Source: Pandoraea thiooxydans (lineage in GTDB: Bacteria > Pseudomonadota > Gammaproteobacteria > Burkholderiales > Burkholderiaceae). From it: a DNA stretch of 64,000 bases. The stretch covers positions 930,001 through 994,000 of the forward strand of contig NZ_CP014839.1 of the NCBI RefSeq assembly GCF_001931675.1, in the 5' to 3' direction. Positions 17,459 through 27,250 of this stretch are shown piece by piece. The position numbers and the translations under genes are program-made. The first letter of the stretch is position 1. Every line of letters begins with the position of its first letter. The notes under the pieces are model-generated. The model ran no database searches and was not told the DNA's origin. It worked only from the letters and a program-made list of their open reading frames with translations.

Positions 17459-17884
17459 CTATCGGGCGTCGTGCTTGAGATAGACGTCGAAGCCGTGGTC
17501 CAGGTAGGCGGACAACGGCAGTTCGTCGCTCATGACCGCCGCGTCGATATCCGCCATATCGTTGATGTGCTGCTGCCGCTCCCAGTAGCTGATGCCAGCC
17601 AGGACGAGGATCAGCGCGAACAGCGGCAACAGCAGGCCAAAGCGATTGAGCAATCCGCCACGCCGCGCATTGCCGGCGCTCAGGCCGAGCGGCGCTCCCA
17701 TTGCGGTGACCAGCACCGGTTCGCGCACCACTCGTGCCTCAGGCTTCTTGCGGGCGATAGCCTGTCGGCGTGCGGCAGCCAGCCGCTCGGCCGCCCCTGC
17801 GGGCAGTTGACTGGCGGACTCATCCAATGCCTGCCGGATCTGGTAGGCGAAGCGAATTTCCTCTGGGTCGGGCGTGTGGCTCAT
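17459..17884 (-). CDS. DUF3619 protein, candidate anti-sigma factor
   Basis: 141 residues from ATG 17884; the frame is open further upstream only as shadow of the sigma gene. A soluble helical N-terminus (FAYQIRQALDESASQLPAGAAERLAAARRQA) is followed by one membrane helix (LLPLFALILVLAGISYW) and a short outer tail. It overlaps the ECF sigma stop by 4 bp. A membrane-spanning small protein coupled to an ECF sigma gene is the usual anti-sigma arrangement, but no zinc motif is seen, so that role is inference. Confidence 0.8.
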   Translation of the reverse strand: MSHTPDPEEIRFAYQIRQALDESASQLPAGAAERLAAARRQAIARKKPEARVVREPVLVTAMGAPLGLSAGNARRGGLLNRFGLLLPLFALILVLAGISYWERQQHINDMADIDAAVMSDELPLSAYLDHGFDVYLKHDAR

Positions 17885-18447
17885 AATTTGATTCCTTGCG
17901 CCTTCAACGCATGTGCCAGCGCATGGGTGGCGCGAGAGCAATGCGTCTTGACACTGCCTTCGGAGCACCCCATGGCGGCAGCGGTTTCGGCGACATCCAT
18001 ATCTTCCCAATAACGCATTAGGAATGCTTCCCGTTGACGCATCGGCAGTTTCTTAATTTCGTTTTCAATCAACGACAGGGTTTCGGCACGGGAAACCTGG
18101 TCTTCCGTGCTTTCCGACTGGGTTGACCCGTCCTCGGATTGGAAGGTTTCCAGCAGATCGAAATCGTCGCGCTCTTCGTCGGAATTAAGACTGGAGAACA
18201 GTGAAATCCAGGTATTGCGTACTTTTTGACGACGGAAGTAGTCAAAAATGACGTTCTGGAGGATGCGCTGAAACAATAGCGGCAAGTCTGCGGCCGGCTT
18301 GTCGCCGTATTTTTCTGCCAGCCGGATCATGGCGTCCTGAACGACATCCAATGCCGCATCGTCGTCCCTGACGGCGAAAACGGCTTGTTTGAAGGCGCGC
18401 CGCTCGATATTTTCGAGAAAATCCGCCAGTTCTTTGTCAGATGCCAT
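17881..18447 (-). CDS. ECF-type RNA polymerase sigma factor
   Basis: 188 residues. Sigma region 2 is seen as FAVRDDDAALDVVQDAMIRLAEKYGDKP and FQRILQNVIFDYFRRQKVRN; an acidic linker (EERDDFDLLETFQSEDGSTQSES) follows; region 4 is LPMRQREAFLMRYWEDMDVAETAAAMGCSEGSVKTHCSRA. It heads a unit with DUF3619, DUF3106 and RDD genes. It lies divergent from ilvI across a 336-bp gap. Its trigger is not apparent from sequence. Confidence 0.9.
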   Translation of the reverse strand: MASDKELADFLENIERRAFKQAVFAVRDDDAALDVVQDAMIRLAEKYGDKPAADLPLLFQRILQNVIFDYFRRQKVRNTWISLFSSLNSDEERDDFDLLETFQSEDGSTQSESTEDQVSRAETLSLIENEIKKLPMRQREAFLMRYWEDMDVAETAAAMGCSEGSVKTHCSRATHALAHALKAQGIKL

Positions 18448-18783
18448 CCAGGTCGGCCAAAACGATCAAATGCAGCAAGTGCTTAAACGGAGCGGATCGT
18501 AACAAAATTTGCTTGGCTTGTACCGCGTTTTGTGATTTTGCGACATTATCGCCGGCAAAAGCGGCTTTTTGCGGGCCAATGGTACGCGCAAACTGCCGGC
18601 AGCGCTTGACCAATCGGCGACGACAGATTATCGTTCCGAGTTCGCGACATAAAGTGATTGTCTCAATATCGGCGCAGCCTATCCGGAGCGCCAATCATTC
18701 AGACGCGCCGCTTGAACCCGTGCCACAAGCCCGAGGAGAGAGCATCCGATCAAATTTTTTGCCGAAAACTTGAAAGGTTGACG
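18448..18783. other. Divergent intergenic region between ECF sigma and ilvI
   Basis: 336 bp without a convincing gene. Its middle is A+T-richer than the surroundings (18490-18560) and should contain the two divergent promoters. I looked for an ilv leader peptide rich in Ile/Val/Leu codons with an attenuator and found none. No strong inverted repeat stands out. Confidence 0.5.
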
Positions 18784-20547
18784 ATGAACATGCCAAGCGC
18801 GGAATTTTCCGAAGCGGACGCTTCTCGACATCAAGCCCCCGAACTCATTGGCGCCGAAATTCTCGTGCGCGCCTTGCAGGAAGAAGGGGTGGAGTACATC
18901 TGGGGTTACCCGGGCGGCTCCGTGCTCTACATCTACGACGAACTCTACAAGCAGGACAGGATCCAGCATATCCTGGTGCGCCACGAGCAGGCAGCAGTGC
19001 ATGCCGCGGACGCCTATTCCCGCTCCACCGACAAGGTCGGCGTGTGTCTGGTCACCTCGGGTCCTGGCGTGACCAACGCGGTCACCGGGATCGCCACCGC
19101 GTATATGGATTCCGTCCCGATGGTGGTCATCACCGGGCAGGTGCCGACCGCGGCGATCGGCCAGGATGCGTTCCAGGAGTGCGATACGGTCGGGATCACC
19201 CGGCCGTGCGTGAAGCATAACTTCCTGGTCAAGGATCCGCGCGACCTTGCCGCCACCATCAAAAAGGCGTTCTATATCGCCCGTACCGGCCGGCCCGGCC
19301 CGGTGCTGGTCGATATTCCGAAGGACGTCTCCAAGGCCAAGGCGCCTTTCGAGTATCCCAAGACGATCTCGCTGCGTTCGTACAATCCGGTCACCAAGGG
19401 CCATTCCGGTCAGATTCGCAAGGCCGTCAACCTGTTGCTGCAGGCCAAGCGCCCCTATATCTACACCGGCGGCGGCGTGATTCTTGCCAACGCGTCGAAG
19501 GAGCTGAACCAGTTTGCCGACCTGCTGGGATACCCGGTCACCAATACCCTGATGGGGCTGGGCGGCTATCGCGCGAGCGACCCCAAGTTTCTCGGCATGC
19601 TGGGCATGCATGGCACCTACGAAGCCAATATGGCGATGCAGAATTGCGATGTGCTGATCGCCGTGGGCGCACGTTTCGATGACCGGGTGATTGGCAATCC
19701 GGCGCACTTCGCCGAGTCGCCGCGCAAGATCATCCACGTCGACATCGACCCGTCGTCGATTTCCAAGCGCGTCAAGGTCGACATTCCGATCGTCGGTGAC
19801 GTCAAGGAAGTGTTGCGCGAGATGATCGATCACCTGCAAACGGCCGAGCATGGTCCGGACGGTGCGGCGCTCGATGCCTGGTGGAAGCAGATCGAAACGT
19901 GGCGCGCGCGTGATTGCCTCAAATACGATCGCGACAGCGAGATCATCAAGCCGCAATATGTCGTCGAAAAACTGCACGAGCTGACCCACGGCGAGGCGTA
20001 CGTCTGTTCCGACGTCGGCCAGCATCAGATGTGGGCGGCGCAGTACTACAAATTCGACAAGCCGCGCCGCTGGATCAACTCCGGCGGGCTGGGCACGATG
20101 GGTTTCGGCCTGCCCGCGGCGATGGGCGTGAAGATGGCGCATCCGGATGCCGAGGTTGCTTGCATCACCGGCGAAGGCTCGATCCAGATGTGCATCCAGG
20201 AGCTCTCGACCTGCCTGCAGTACAGCACGCCGATCAAGATCATCGCCCTGAACAACCGATACCTCGGCATGGTTCGTCAGTGGCAGCAAATCGAATACAG
20301 CAAGCGCTATTCGCATTCGTACATGGATGCGCTGCCCGATTTCGTCAAGCTCGCCGAGGCGTATGGTCACGTCGGCATACGCGTCGACAAGACCTCGGAC
20401 GTGGAGGGCGCTCTGAAAGAGGCGTTGCGTCTCAAGGATCGTACGGTATTTCTGGACTTTCAAACGGACCCGACGGAAAACGTCTGGCCCATGGTGCAGT
20501 CGGGCAAGGGCATCACCGAGATGCTGCTTGGCTCGGAGGACCTATAG
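18784..20547 (+). CDS. ilvI: Acetolactate synthase large subunit (IlvB/IlvI)
   Basis: 587 residues. A thiamine-diphosphate- and FAD-dependent enzyme that condenses pyruvate with pyruvate or 2-oxobutyrate, the first common step to Val, Leu and Ile. The catalytic Glu region is [21 protein letters not shown]; the N-terminal motif is [14 protein letters not shown]; the ThDP segment is [14 protein letters not shown]...[12 protein letters not shown]. The first position of that motif reads GEG rather than the common GDG. ATG 18784 follows AGGTTGACG; the frame is open upstream to 18658 without a better start. Regulatory subunit ilvH follows after 78 bp. Confidence 0.96.
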   Translation: MNMPSAEFSEADASRHQAPELIGAEILVRALQEEGVEYIWGYPGGSVLYIYDELYKQDRIQHILVRHEQAAVHAADAYSRSTDKVGVCLVTSGPGVTNAVTGIATAYMDSVPMVVITGQVPTAAIGQDAFQECDTVGITRPCVKHNFLVKDPRDLAATIKKAFYIARTGRPGPVLVDIPKDVSKAKAPFEYPKTISLRSYNPVTKGHSGQIRKAVNLLLQAKRPYIYTGGGVILANASKELNQFADLLGYPVTNTLMGLGGYRASDPKFLGMLGMHGTYEANMAMQNCDVLIAVGARFDDRVIGNPAHFAESPRKIIHVDIDPSSISKRVKVDIPIVGDVKEVLREMIDHLQTAEHGPDGAALDAWWKQIETWRARDCLKYDRDSEIIKPQYVVEKLHELTHGEAYVCSDVGQHQMWAAQYYKFDKPRRWINSGGLGTMGFGLPAAMGVKMAHPDAEVACITGEGSIQMCIQELSTCLQYSTPIKIIALNNRYLGMVRQWQQIEYSKRYSHSYMDALPDFVKLAEAYGHVGIRVDKTSDVEGALKEALRLKDRTVFLDFQTDPTENVWPMVQSGKGITEMLLGSEDL

Positions 20548-20625
20548 CGCGTGCCATGACCGAGCCCGCTGGCGCGGGTTCGGGCGGCGCGGCGATTTTG
20601 TCACCAGAACAACCGGATACCAACC

Positions 20626-21117
20626 ATGAGGCACATAATTTCTGTTTTGCTGGAGAATGAGGCGGGCGCGCTCTCGCGCGTGGTGGGCCTGTTCTCCGCG
20701 CGGGGCTACAACATTGAAACGCTGACCGTGGCGCCCACGGAGGATCGCTCCTTGTCGCGCATGACGGTGGTCACGAACGGCTCGGACGACGTGGTCGAGC
20801 AGATCACCAAACACCTGAATCGTCTGATCGAAGTCGTCAAGGTGGTCGACCTGACCGAGGGGTCGCACATCGAACGCGAACTGATGCTGATCAAGGTGCG
20901 CTCGGTCGGCAAGGAACGCGAAGAAATGAAGCGCATGGCGGACATTTTCCGCGGGCGCATCATCGATGTGACGGAGAAGACGTATACGATCGAACTGACT
21001 GGCGATGCTTCCAAGCTGGATGCCTTCCTGGAAGCGATCGATCAGACGGCTATCCTGGAAACCGTACGCACCGGCGGCTCGGGGATCGGTAGGGGGGAGC
21101 GCATTCTAAAGGTGTAA
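20626..21117 (+). CDS. ilvH: Acetolactate synthase small (regulatory) subunit
   Basis: 163 residues, standard length. An N-terminal ACT domain (MRHIISVLLENEAGALSRVVGLFSARGYNIETL) and a C-terminal domain (RSVGKEREEMKRMADIFRGRIIDVTEKTYTIELTG) are as in E. coli IlvH. The ACT domain binds valine for feedback inhibition of the large subunit. It is co-directional with ilvI upstream and with the DUF4282 gene and ilvC downstream. Confidence 0.96.
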   Translation: MRHIISVLLENEAGALSRVVGLFSARGYNIETLTVAPTEDRSLSRMTVVTNGSDDVVEQITKHLNRLIEVVKVVDLTEGSHIERELMLIKVRSVGKEREEMKRMADIFRGRIIDVTEKTYTIELTGDASKLDAFLEAIDQTAILETVRTGGSGIGRGERILKV

Positions 21118-21133
21118 ATTAAAAAGAGGTGGC

Positions 21134-21379
21134 ATGAAAGACTGGCTGTCGTTTGACAAGATGATCACACCGGTCATCCTCAAGATCGTCTACATCCTGG
21201 CCATGATCGCAGTGGTAGTCTCCGGGGTCATCACCCTGTTGCGCGGCGAGTTCTGGCATGCCATCGGCATCATCGTATTTGGTTTGCTCGGCGTGCGGGT
21301 GTACTGCGAGTTGTTGATACTTCTGTTCAGAATCCACGAGAATCTGGTTGAGATCAATCACAGCTTGAAAAACAAGTGA
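21134..21379 (+). CDS. Small DUF4282 membrane protein
   Basis: 81 residues with two membrane helices (about 15-38 and 45-70) and the family pattern LSFDKMITPVILKIVYILAMI...GVRVYCELLILLFRIHENLVEI. The function of DUF4282 is unknown. AAAGAGGTGG just before ATG 21134 is a clear ribosome binding site. It sits between ilvH and ilvC, 16 bp after ilvH, so it is probably co-transcribed with the branched-chain amino acid genes. Confidence 0.85.
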   Translation: MKDWLSFDKMITPVILKIVYILAMIAVVVSGVITLLRGEFWHAIGIIVFGLLGVRVYCELLILLFRIHENLVEINHSLKNK

Positions 21380-22465
<1,086 letters not shown>

Positions 22466-22513
22466 TCGGGACCGTAACCCGTGCATCGAGGGCCGACGGC
22501 TTCGCCGGCCCGC

Positions 22514-22556
22514 AAAAAGCCGCTTCAGGCACCCACAGGCGTCTGAAGCGGCTTTT
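22514..22556 (+). terminator. Rho-independent terminator after ilvC
   Basis: A 14-bp stem (AAAAGCCGCTTCAG at 22515-22528 pairing with CTGAAGCGGCTTTT at 22543-22556) with a 14-nt loop, ending in TTTTCTGTT. The A-run on the 5' side also makes it usable from the minus strand, though no minus-strand gene ends here. Confidence 0.85.
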
Positions 22557-22692
22557 CTGTTGGCTCCCGGATCGGGAAAATCCGGTCGCGCGCCGACCGA
22601 GTTGTTACAATGCGGCCACACCGCGCGAGCGCGGATAGCCGCAAGGCTGGTTTGCCCCTCATTCACCCGTTTTTAGGACGCGAGCGATTCGC

Positions 22693-23328
22693 ATGAATTA
22701 TCCCCATCCGATCATTGCCAAAGAAGGCTGGCCGTTCCTGGCCGTGGCTGTTGCGGCAGCGCTGATCGTCCATTTCATCGCCGGCGTGTTGTGGGCCGCG
22801 CCCCTATGGCTCGTGGCCCTGTTCGTTCTGCAGTTCTTTCGCGATCCACCTCGCGTGGTGCCGTCCCAGGCCGGGGCCGTGCTGTCGCCGGCCGACGGCC
22901 GCATCGTGGCGATCGAAACGACGCAGGATCCTTACGGGCAGCGCGATGCGCTCAAAATCAGCGTTTTCATGAACGTCTTCAACGTGCACTCGAACCGGGC
23001 GCCAGTTGACGGTACCATCACGAAGGTGGAATATTTCCCTGGGCGTTTCCTCAACGCCGCGCTCGACAAGGCTTCGCTGGAGAACGAGCGCAATGCGCTG
23101 GTGATCGACGCCGGTGGGCACAAGGTGACCTGCGTTCAGGTGGCCGGACTGGTGGCACGTCGCATTCTTTGTTACGTCAAGGTCGGCGACGCGCTTACGC
23201 GTGGCCAGCGTTACGGTTTCATCCGCTTTGGCTCGCGGGTCGACGTTTATCTGCCGCTGACGGCCCAGCCACGCGTGGCCATCGGCGACAAGGTATCTGC
23301 AACCTCGACGATCCTGGCCGAACTCTAA
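22693..23328 (+). CDS. psd: Phosphatidylserine decarboxylase proenzyme (short type)
   Basis: 211 residues, the short archaeal-type Psd found in many beta-proteobacteria. One N-terminal membrane segment (about 15-50), then [31 protein letters not shown] and the self-cleavage region [16 protein letters not shown], where cleavage at Gly-Ser makes the pyruvoyl group. It makes phosphatidylethanolamine from phosphatidylserine. The next gene, pssA, makes its substrate. Confidence 0.95.
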   Translation: MNYPHPIIAKEGWPFLAVAVAAALIVHFIAGVLWAAPLWLVALFVLQFFRDPPRVVPSQAGAVLSPADGRIVAIETTQDPYGQRDALKISVFMNVFNVHSNRAPVDGTITKVEYFPGRFLNAALDKASLENERNALVIDAGGHKVTCVQVAGLVARRILCYVKVGDALTRGQRYGFIRFGSRVDVYLPLTAQPRVAIGDKVSATSTILAEL

Positions 23329-23373
23329 TGGCGCATGCGGTCAAACCGCTGGGTCACGTTTTAGGAGCAAGCA

Positions 23374-24249
23374 ATGGCGGGCAACAATCGCCGCCGGCCG
23401 CGTAACAATGTCACTCATTTGCCACGGCTGTCGCGCACTGACCAGACAATGAACGAAGAACTCGAGCACGACGACGACGCGAGGGCGGCTCGCCCGCGCA
23501 AGCGGGGCATTTATCTGCTGCCCAACGCCTTTACCACGGCGGCGTTGTTCTGCGGGTTCTATGCGATCGTGCAGGCCATGAATCTGCGCTTCGAGTACGC
23601 AGCGATAGCGATCTTCTGCGCCATGGTGCTCGACGGCATGGATGGCCGCGTCGCCCGCATGACGAACACGCAGAGCGCATTCGGCGAGCAGTACGATAGT
23701 CTGTCCGACATGATTTCGTTTGGCGCCGCGCCCGCGCTGGTGATGTACGAATGGATCCTGCGTGATCTCGGCAAATGGGGGTGGCTGGCGGCCTTCGTCT
23801 ACTGTGCCGGCGCTGCCCTGCGCCTGGCCCGCTTCAACACCAACATCGGTGTGGTCGACAAGCGCTTTTTCCAGGGGTTGGCCAGTCCGGCGGCCGCTGC
23901 GCTGATCGCCGGTTTCGTTTGGCTGGCAATCGACAACAAATTGCCGGTGCGCGATGCGTGGATGCCTTGGGTTGCGTTTGGATTGACCGTCTACGCTGGC
24001 GTGTCGATGGTTTCGAACGCGCCGTTCTATAGCGGCAAGGCGCTCGATGTGCGGCATCGGGTGTCATTCGGCATGATTCTGCTGTTCATGGTGGGCTTCG
24101 TGCTGGTGTCCTCCGATCCTCCGGTGGTGCTGTTTTGCCTGTTCGTCGCCTACAGCGTGTCCGGATACGTGGTTTGGGGCGCTCGTGCGGTGCGGGGGCG
24201 GCATACGCGGATTTTTGGGGACGACGACCTGGGCGGCGCGGACGAATAA
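23374..24249 (+). CDS. pssA: CDP-diacylglycerol-serine O-phosphatidyltransferase
   Basis: 291 residues. The CDP-alcohol phosphatidyltransferase signature is complete: DG-RVAR-x8-G-EQY-D-SLS-D in MVLDGMDGRVARMTNTQSAF...GEQYDSLSDM. About eight hydrophobic helices follow the ~40-residue charged N-terminus. It makes phosphatidylserine from CDP-diacylglycerol and serine. ATG 23374 has GGAGCAAG upstream; MNEELE at 23449 is an alternative, less likely start. A GC-rich hairpin without a T-tract (24272-24290) follows the gene. Confidence 0.95.
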   Translation: MAGNNRRRPRNNVTHLPRLSRTDQTMNEELEHDDDARAARPRKRGIYLLPNAFTTAALFCGFYAIVQAMNLRFEYAAIAIFCAMVLDGMDGRVARMTNTQSAFGEQYDSLSDMISFGAAPALVMYEWILRDLGKWGWLAAFVYCAGAALRLARFNTNIGVVDKRFFQGLASPAAAALIAGFVWLAIDNKLPVRDAWMPWVAFGLTVYAGVSMVSNAPFYSGKALDVRHRVSFGMILLFMVGFVLVSSDPPVVLFCLFVAYSVSGYVVWGARAVRGRHTRIFGDDDLGGADE

Positions 24250-24389
24250 CGAATAGCCGTCAATTGCCTCGCGAGGCCCGCAGGGCCTCGTATCGCGGCC
24301 GAAATGGGGTGTGACGGACGTGCTGCGGATCGGGAAGAGCTGTGGTAAGATTTTCAGCCGTTGCGGAAAGTCAACCCCCCAATCAGCAA

Positions 24390-24602
24390 ATGACGACTAT
24401 TCGTTTAAAAGAGAACGAACCGTTCGAAGTCGCGATGCGCCGTTTCAAGCGCACGATCGAGAAAAACGGCCTGCTGACCGATCTTCGCGCCCGTGAGTTC
24501 TACGAAAAGCCCACGGCTGAGCGCAAACGCAAGAAGGCGGCGGCAGCCAAGCGCCATTTCAAGCGCCTGCGCAGCCAGATGCTGCCGAAAAAGCTCTACT
24601 GA
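24390..24602 (+). CDS. rpsU: 30S ribosomal protein S21
   Basis: 70 residues, basic, with the S21 pattern [44 protein letters not shown] and the C-terminal [12 protein letters not shown]. Start ATG 24390 is preferred over an in-frame upstream codon at 24342. S21 helps 30S initiation on mRNA. It heads the conserved macromolecular-synthesis block rpsU-yqeY-dnaG-rpoD, although a terminator separates it from the rest. Confidence 0.96.
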   Translation: MTTIRLKENEPFEVAMRRFKRTIEKNGLLTDLRAREFYEKPTAERKRKKAAAAKRHFKRLRSQMLPKKLY

Positions 24603-24636
24603 ATTCGCTGCCGGCGGCATGCTGGTCAAGATGTCA

Positions 24637-24672
24637 AAGAACCCGCTTGCGGTTTTGCGCAAGCGGGTTCTT
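24637..24672 (+). terminator. Rho-independent terminator after rpsU
   Basis: A perfect 15-bp stem (AAGAACCCGCTTGCG at 24637-24651 with CGCAAGCGGGTTCTT at 24658-24672) and a 6-nt GTTTTG loop, then TGTGTTTC. In enteric rpsU-dnaG-rpoD operons a partial terminator also sits after rpsU, which sets the high S21:primase ratio; the same use is likely here. Confidence 0.8.
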
Positions 24673-24800
24673 GTGTTTCAAGCGTGTCGCCCCGATAACC
24701 CGTAGTCACGCCGGCCGACCAGTCTTTTGCCGGCTTTGCGTCAGCGGTTTGGCGGGGCATGGTCTACACTGAATTGTATTCGTCCAGGAAAGGTTTGCCG

Positions 24801-25247
24801 ATGAGTTTGAAAGCCCGTATCAACGACGACATGAAAACAGCCATGCGAGCCAGGGACGCCGAGCGCCTGGGCGCCATCCGGCTGCTGCTGGCAGCGATAA
24901 AGCAGAAAGAGGTCGACGAGCGCGTCGAGCTGGACGACGCCGCCATTACGGCGGTGATCGACAAGCTGATCAAGCAGCGCAAGGATTCAATCACCCAGTT
25001 TCAGGCCGCAGGACGGGACGACCTGGTCGCCAAGGAAAGCGCCGAACTGAACGTGCTGATGGCGTACATGCCGCAGCAGCTGTCGGCCGAGGAGGTCGCT
25101 CGGGAGGTGCAGGCGGCGATCACGCAGACCGGCGCGGCGGGGCCGCAGGACATGGGCAAGGTCATGGGTATTCTCAAGGCCAAGCTGGCAGGCCGGGCCG
25201 ACATGACGGCCGTCTCGTCCCAGGTCAAGGCGTTGCTGGCCCGATGA
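24801..25247 (+). CDS. GatB/YqeY domain protein
   Basis: 148 residues. YqeY pattern: SLKARINDDMKTAMRARDAERLGAIRLLLAAIKQKEVDERVELDD, then RKDSITQFQAAGRDDLVAKESAEL and the helical tail domain AGPQDMGKVMGILKAKLAGRADM. It resembles the tRNA-binding tail of GatB and may bind tRNA, but it is not an amidotransferase by itself. AGGAAAGG precedes ATG 24801. It sits between rpsU and dnaG, its usual place in beta-proteobacteria. Confidence 0.92.
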   Translation: MSLKARINDDMKTAMRARDAERLGAIRLLLAAIKQKEVDERVELDDAAITAVIDKLIKQRKDSITQFQAAGRDDLVAKESAELNVLMAYMPQQLSAEEVAREVQAAITQTGAAGPQDMGKVMGILKAKLAGRADMTAVSSQVKALLAR

Positions 25248-25329
25248 GGTCGCGGCGGCCCGCCCTGGCGTGGAGAACACCCCACGCCATATGCTGCGCG
25301 GGCCCCTGCCATAGTCGATACGCAATCCC

Positions 25330-27162
25330 GTGATCCCCCAATCCTTTCTTCAGGATCTGCTCAACCGCGTCGATATCGTCGAGGTGGTGGGCCGTTACGT
25401 GCAATTGAAAAAGGGTGGCGCCAACTTCATGGGGCTCTGCCCGTTCCATAACGAGAAATCGCCGTCGTTCACGGTCAGTCCGACCAAGCAGTTTTACCAC
25501 TGCTTCGGGTGCGGCGCGCACGGCACGGCGATTGGTTTCCTGATGGAACACACCGGCCTGTCGTTCGTCGAGGCGGTCAACGATCTGGCCAGAAATATCG
25601 GCATGACCGTGCCCCAGGAGGGCGGCACGGCCGGGCATGCCGGGCCGCGCGGTCATGCGGTGGCGCTGACGGACGTCATGACCCGCGCCTGTGACTATTA
25701 TCGGCAGCAACTGCGCGGCGCCTTGAGCGCCATCGAATACCTCAAGGGACGTGGCCTGTCGGGACAAATCGCCGCGCATTTTGGCCTGGGCTACGCGCCC
25801 GAGGGCTGGCAGAACCTGGAGGCGGTATTCGAGCGCTACCAGGACGATACGCTGCTCGAAGCCGGGTTGGTGATCGACAGCGAAAAAACCGACGCTCAAG
25901 GCCGCAATCGCCGCTATGACCGCTTTCGCCACCGCATCATGTTCCCGATCCGCAATACCAAGGGGCAGGTGATCGCTTTCGGCGGGCGGGTGCTTGGAGC
26001 CGGCGAGCCGAAATATTTGAATTCGCCGGAAACACCCCTATTTAGCAAGGGAAGCGAGTTATACGGATTGTTCGAGGCGCGCGCGGCGATTCGCGACGCG
26101 GGTTTTGTGTTGGTTGTCGAAGGTTATATGGATGTCGTGGCGCTCGCGCAGCTGGGCTTTCCGAACGCGGTGGCCACGCTCGGCACGGCATGCACGCCGA
26201 TTCACGTGCAGAAGCTGCTGCGGCAGACCGACGAAATCGTGTTCAGCTTCGACGGCGACGCGGCCGGCCGGCGAGCGGCCCGTCGGGCGCTCGAGGCTTG
26301 CCTGCCGCATGCCTCCGACAACCGGACGCTGAAATTCCTATTTCTTCCTGTCGAGCACGACCCGGACAGTTTCGTGCGTGAGTTCGGCGCCGAGGCGTTC
26401 AGCGCGGAGATAGCCAAGGCCTTGCCGCTATCGCAATTTTTGCTTAACGAAGTCTTGCACGACAAGGAATTGCACCAACCTGAGGGGCGTGCGCGTGCGC
26501 TGTTCGAGGCCAAGCCGCTGCTGCAGGCGCTGCCTGCCAACGCGTTGCGGGCGCAGATCGTTCACGCGCTGGCCGAACGCGTGGGCAGTCCGCTCGACGA
26601 GGTAACGCGCCTGTGCGGACTCGATGCGGGCAAACCGGCCTGGGACCGCGCTCCGGCCAAGCGCGAAAAGCGCCGGGTGCAGGGCCAGGCGCATCGCGCG
26701 CTGCAGAATTTGCTCATGTACCCACGGTTGGGAAACGAATTGAGCGCCGACGACATCCAAGTTTTAGCGTCGACCTCATATGCCGAACTGTTTGGCGAGG
26801 TTCTTTCTCATTGCCGCGAGATGGGGGCGCAAGCGGAATTCCGCTATTTGTCGGACCGGCTGCGCGACTCCGAGAATGCCGCGAGCTACGAGGACCTCTT
26901 CAAGGAAATCCTGTCGATGGACGAAAACGTCCGCGATTTGCTGCTTTACGATCCGGACGACGCCCTGCAGGCCGAGCGGGCCGAGGAGCAATGGCGCCTG
27001 CGTCTGGCCGAACTCAGGGCGGCGGTGCGCAAGCTGCATTACGACAGCGTGTGCGACCGGCTCGAGCAGATGTTCAAGCGCGGCACGCTGAGCCCGGACG
27101 AAATGACCGAGGCCGCGGCCCTGACGCGCCAGCGGGCCGTGCTAAAGCAGCAGTTGGCGTGA
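25330..27162 (+). CDS. dnaG: DNA primase
   Basis: 610 residues from a GTG start at 25330. The N-terminal zinc ribbon has Cys37, His40, Cys58 and Cys61 (LCPFHNEKSPSF...YHCFGCGAHG). The RNA polymerase core contains FGGRVLGAGEPKYLNSPETPLF and the TOPRIM EGYMDVVAL and FDGDAAGRRAA motifs. The C-terminal ~150 residues form the helicase-binding domain. It makes RNA primers for replication. A weak initiation codon and the terminator upstream both fit low primase output. Confidence 0.96.
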   Translation: MIPQSFLQDLLNRVDIVEVVGRYVQLKKGGANFMGLCPFHNEKSPSFTVSPTKQFYHCFGCGAHGTAIGFLMEHTGLSFVEAVNDLARNIGMTVPQEGGTAGHAGPRGHAVALTDVMTRACDYYRQQLRGALSAIEYLKGRGLSGQIAAHFGLGYAPEGWQNLEAVFERYQDDTLLEAGLVIDSEKTDAQGRNRRYDRFRHRIMFPIRNTKGQVIAFGGRVLGAGEPKYLNSPETPLFSKGSELYGLFEARAAIRDAGFVLVVEGYMDVVALAQLGFPNAVATLGTACTPIHVQKLLRQTDEIVFSFDGDAAGRRAARRALEACLPHASDNRTLKFLFLPVEHDPDSFVREFGAEAFSAEIAKALPLSQFLLNEVLHDKELHQPEGRARALFEAKPLLQALPANALRAQIVHALAERVGSPLDEVTRLCGLDAGKPAWDRAPAKREKRRVQGQAHRALQNLLMYPRLGNELSADDIQVLASTSYAELFGEVLSHCREMGAQAEFRYLSDRLRDSENAASYEDLFKEILSMDENVRDLLLYDPDDALQAERAEEQWRLRLAELRAAVRKLHYDSVCDRLEQMFKRGTLSPDEMTEAAALTRQRAVLKQQLA

Positions 27163-27176
27163 AGTAGAGGGCGGCA

Positions 27177-27206
27177 TCGGAGCTACTGGCCTCCGAGTGC
27201 TATAAT
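27177..27206 (+). promoter_or_regulatory. rpoD promoter with inverted repeat in the -35 region
   Basis: TGC-TATAAT (27198-27206) is a perfect extended -10. The -35 position has no consensus; instead an inverted repeat TCGGAG/CTCCGA (27177-27182 with 27191-27196, 8-nt spacer) fills it. Transcription would start near 27213, 38 nt before rpoD. A promoter here lets rpoD be expressed apart from dnaG. Confidence 0.7.
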
Positions 27207-27250
27207 TGAGAGTTTTCAGTGGGCTGTTTTCGAGCGGAAGCGAGATCGCT

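Noticed and set aside
18448-18783. Attenuator/leader peptide controlling ilvI
   Set aside because: No short frame rich in Ile, Val or Leu codons and no terminator/antiterminator pair seen.
18679-20463. 594-residue minus-strand frame opposite ilvI
   Set aside because: Antisense shadow; acetolactate synthase motifs are on the plus strand.
24272-24290. Terminator after pssA
   Set aside because: The 8-bp GC hairpin is perfect but has no T-tract, so it is not called as a terminator.
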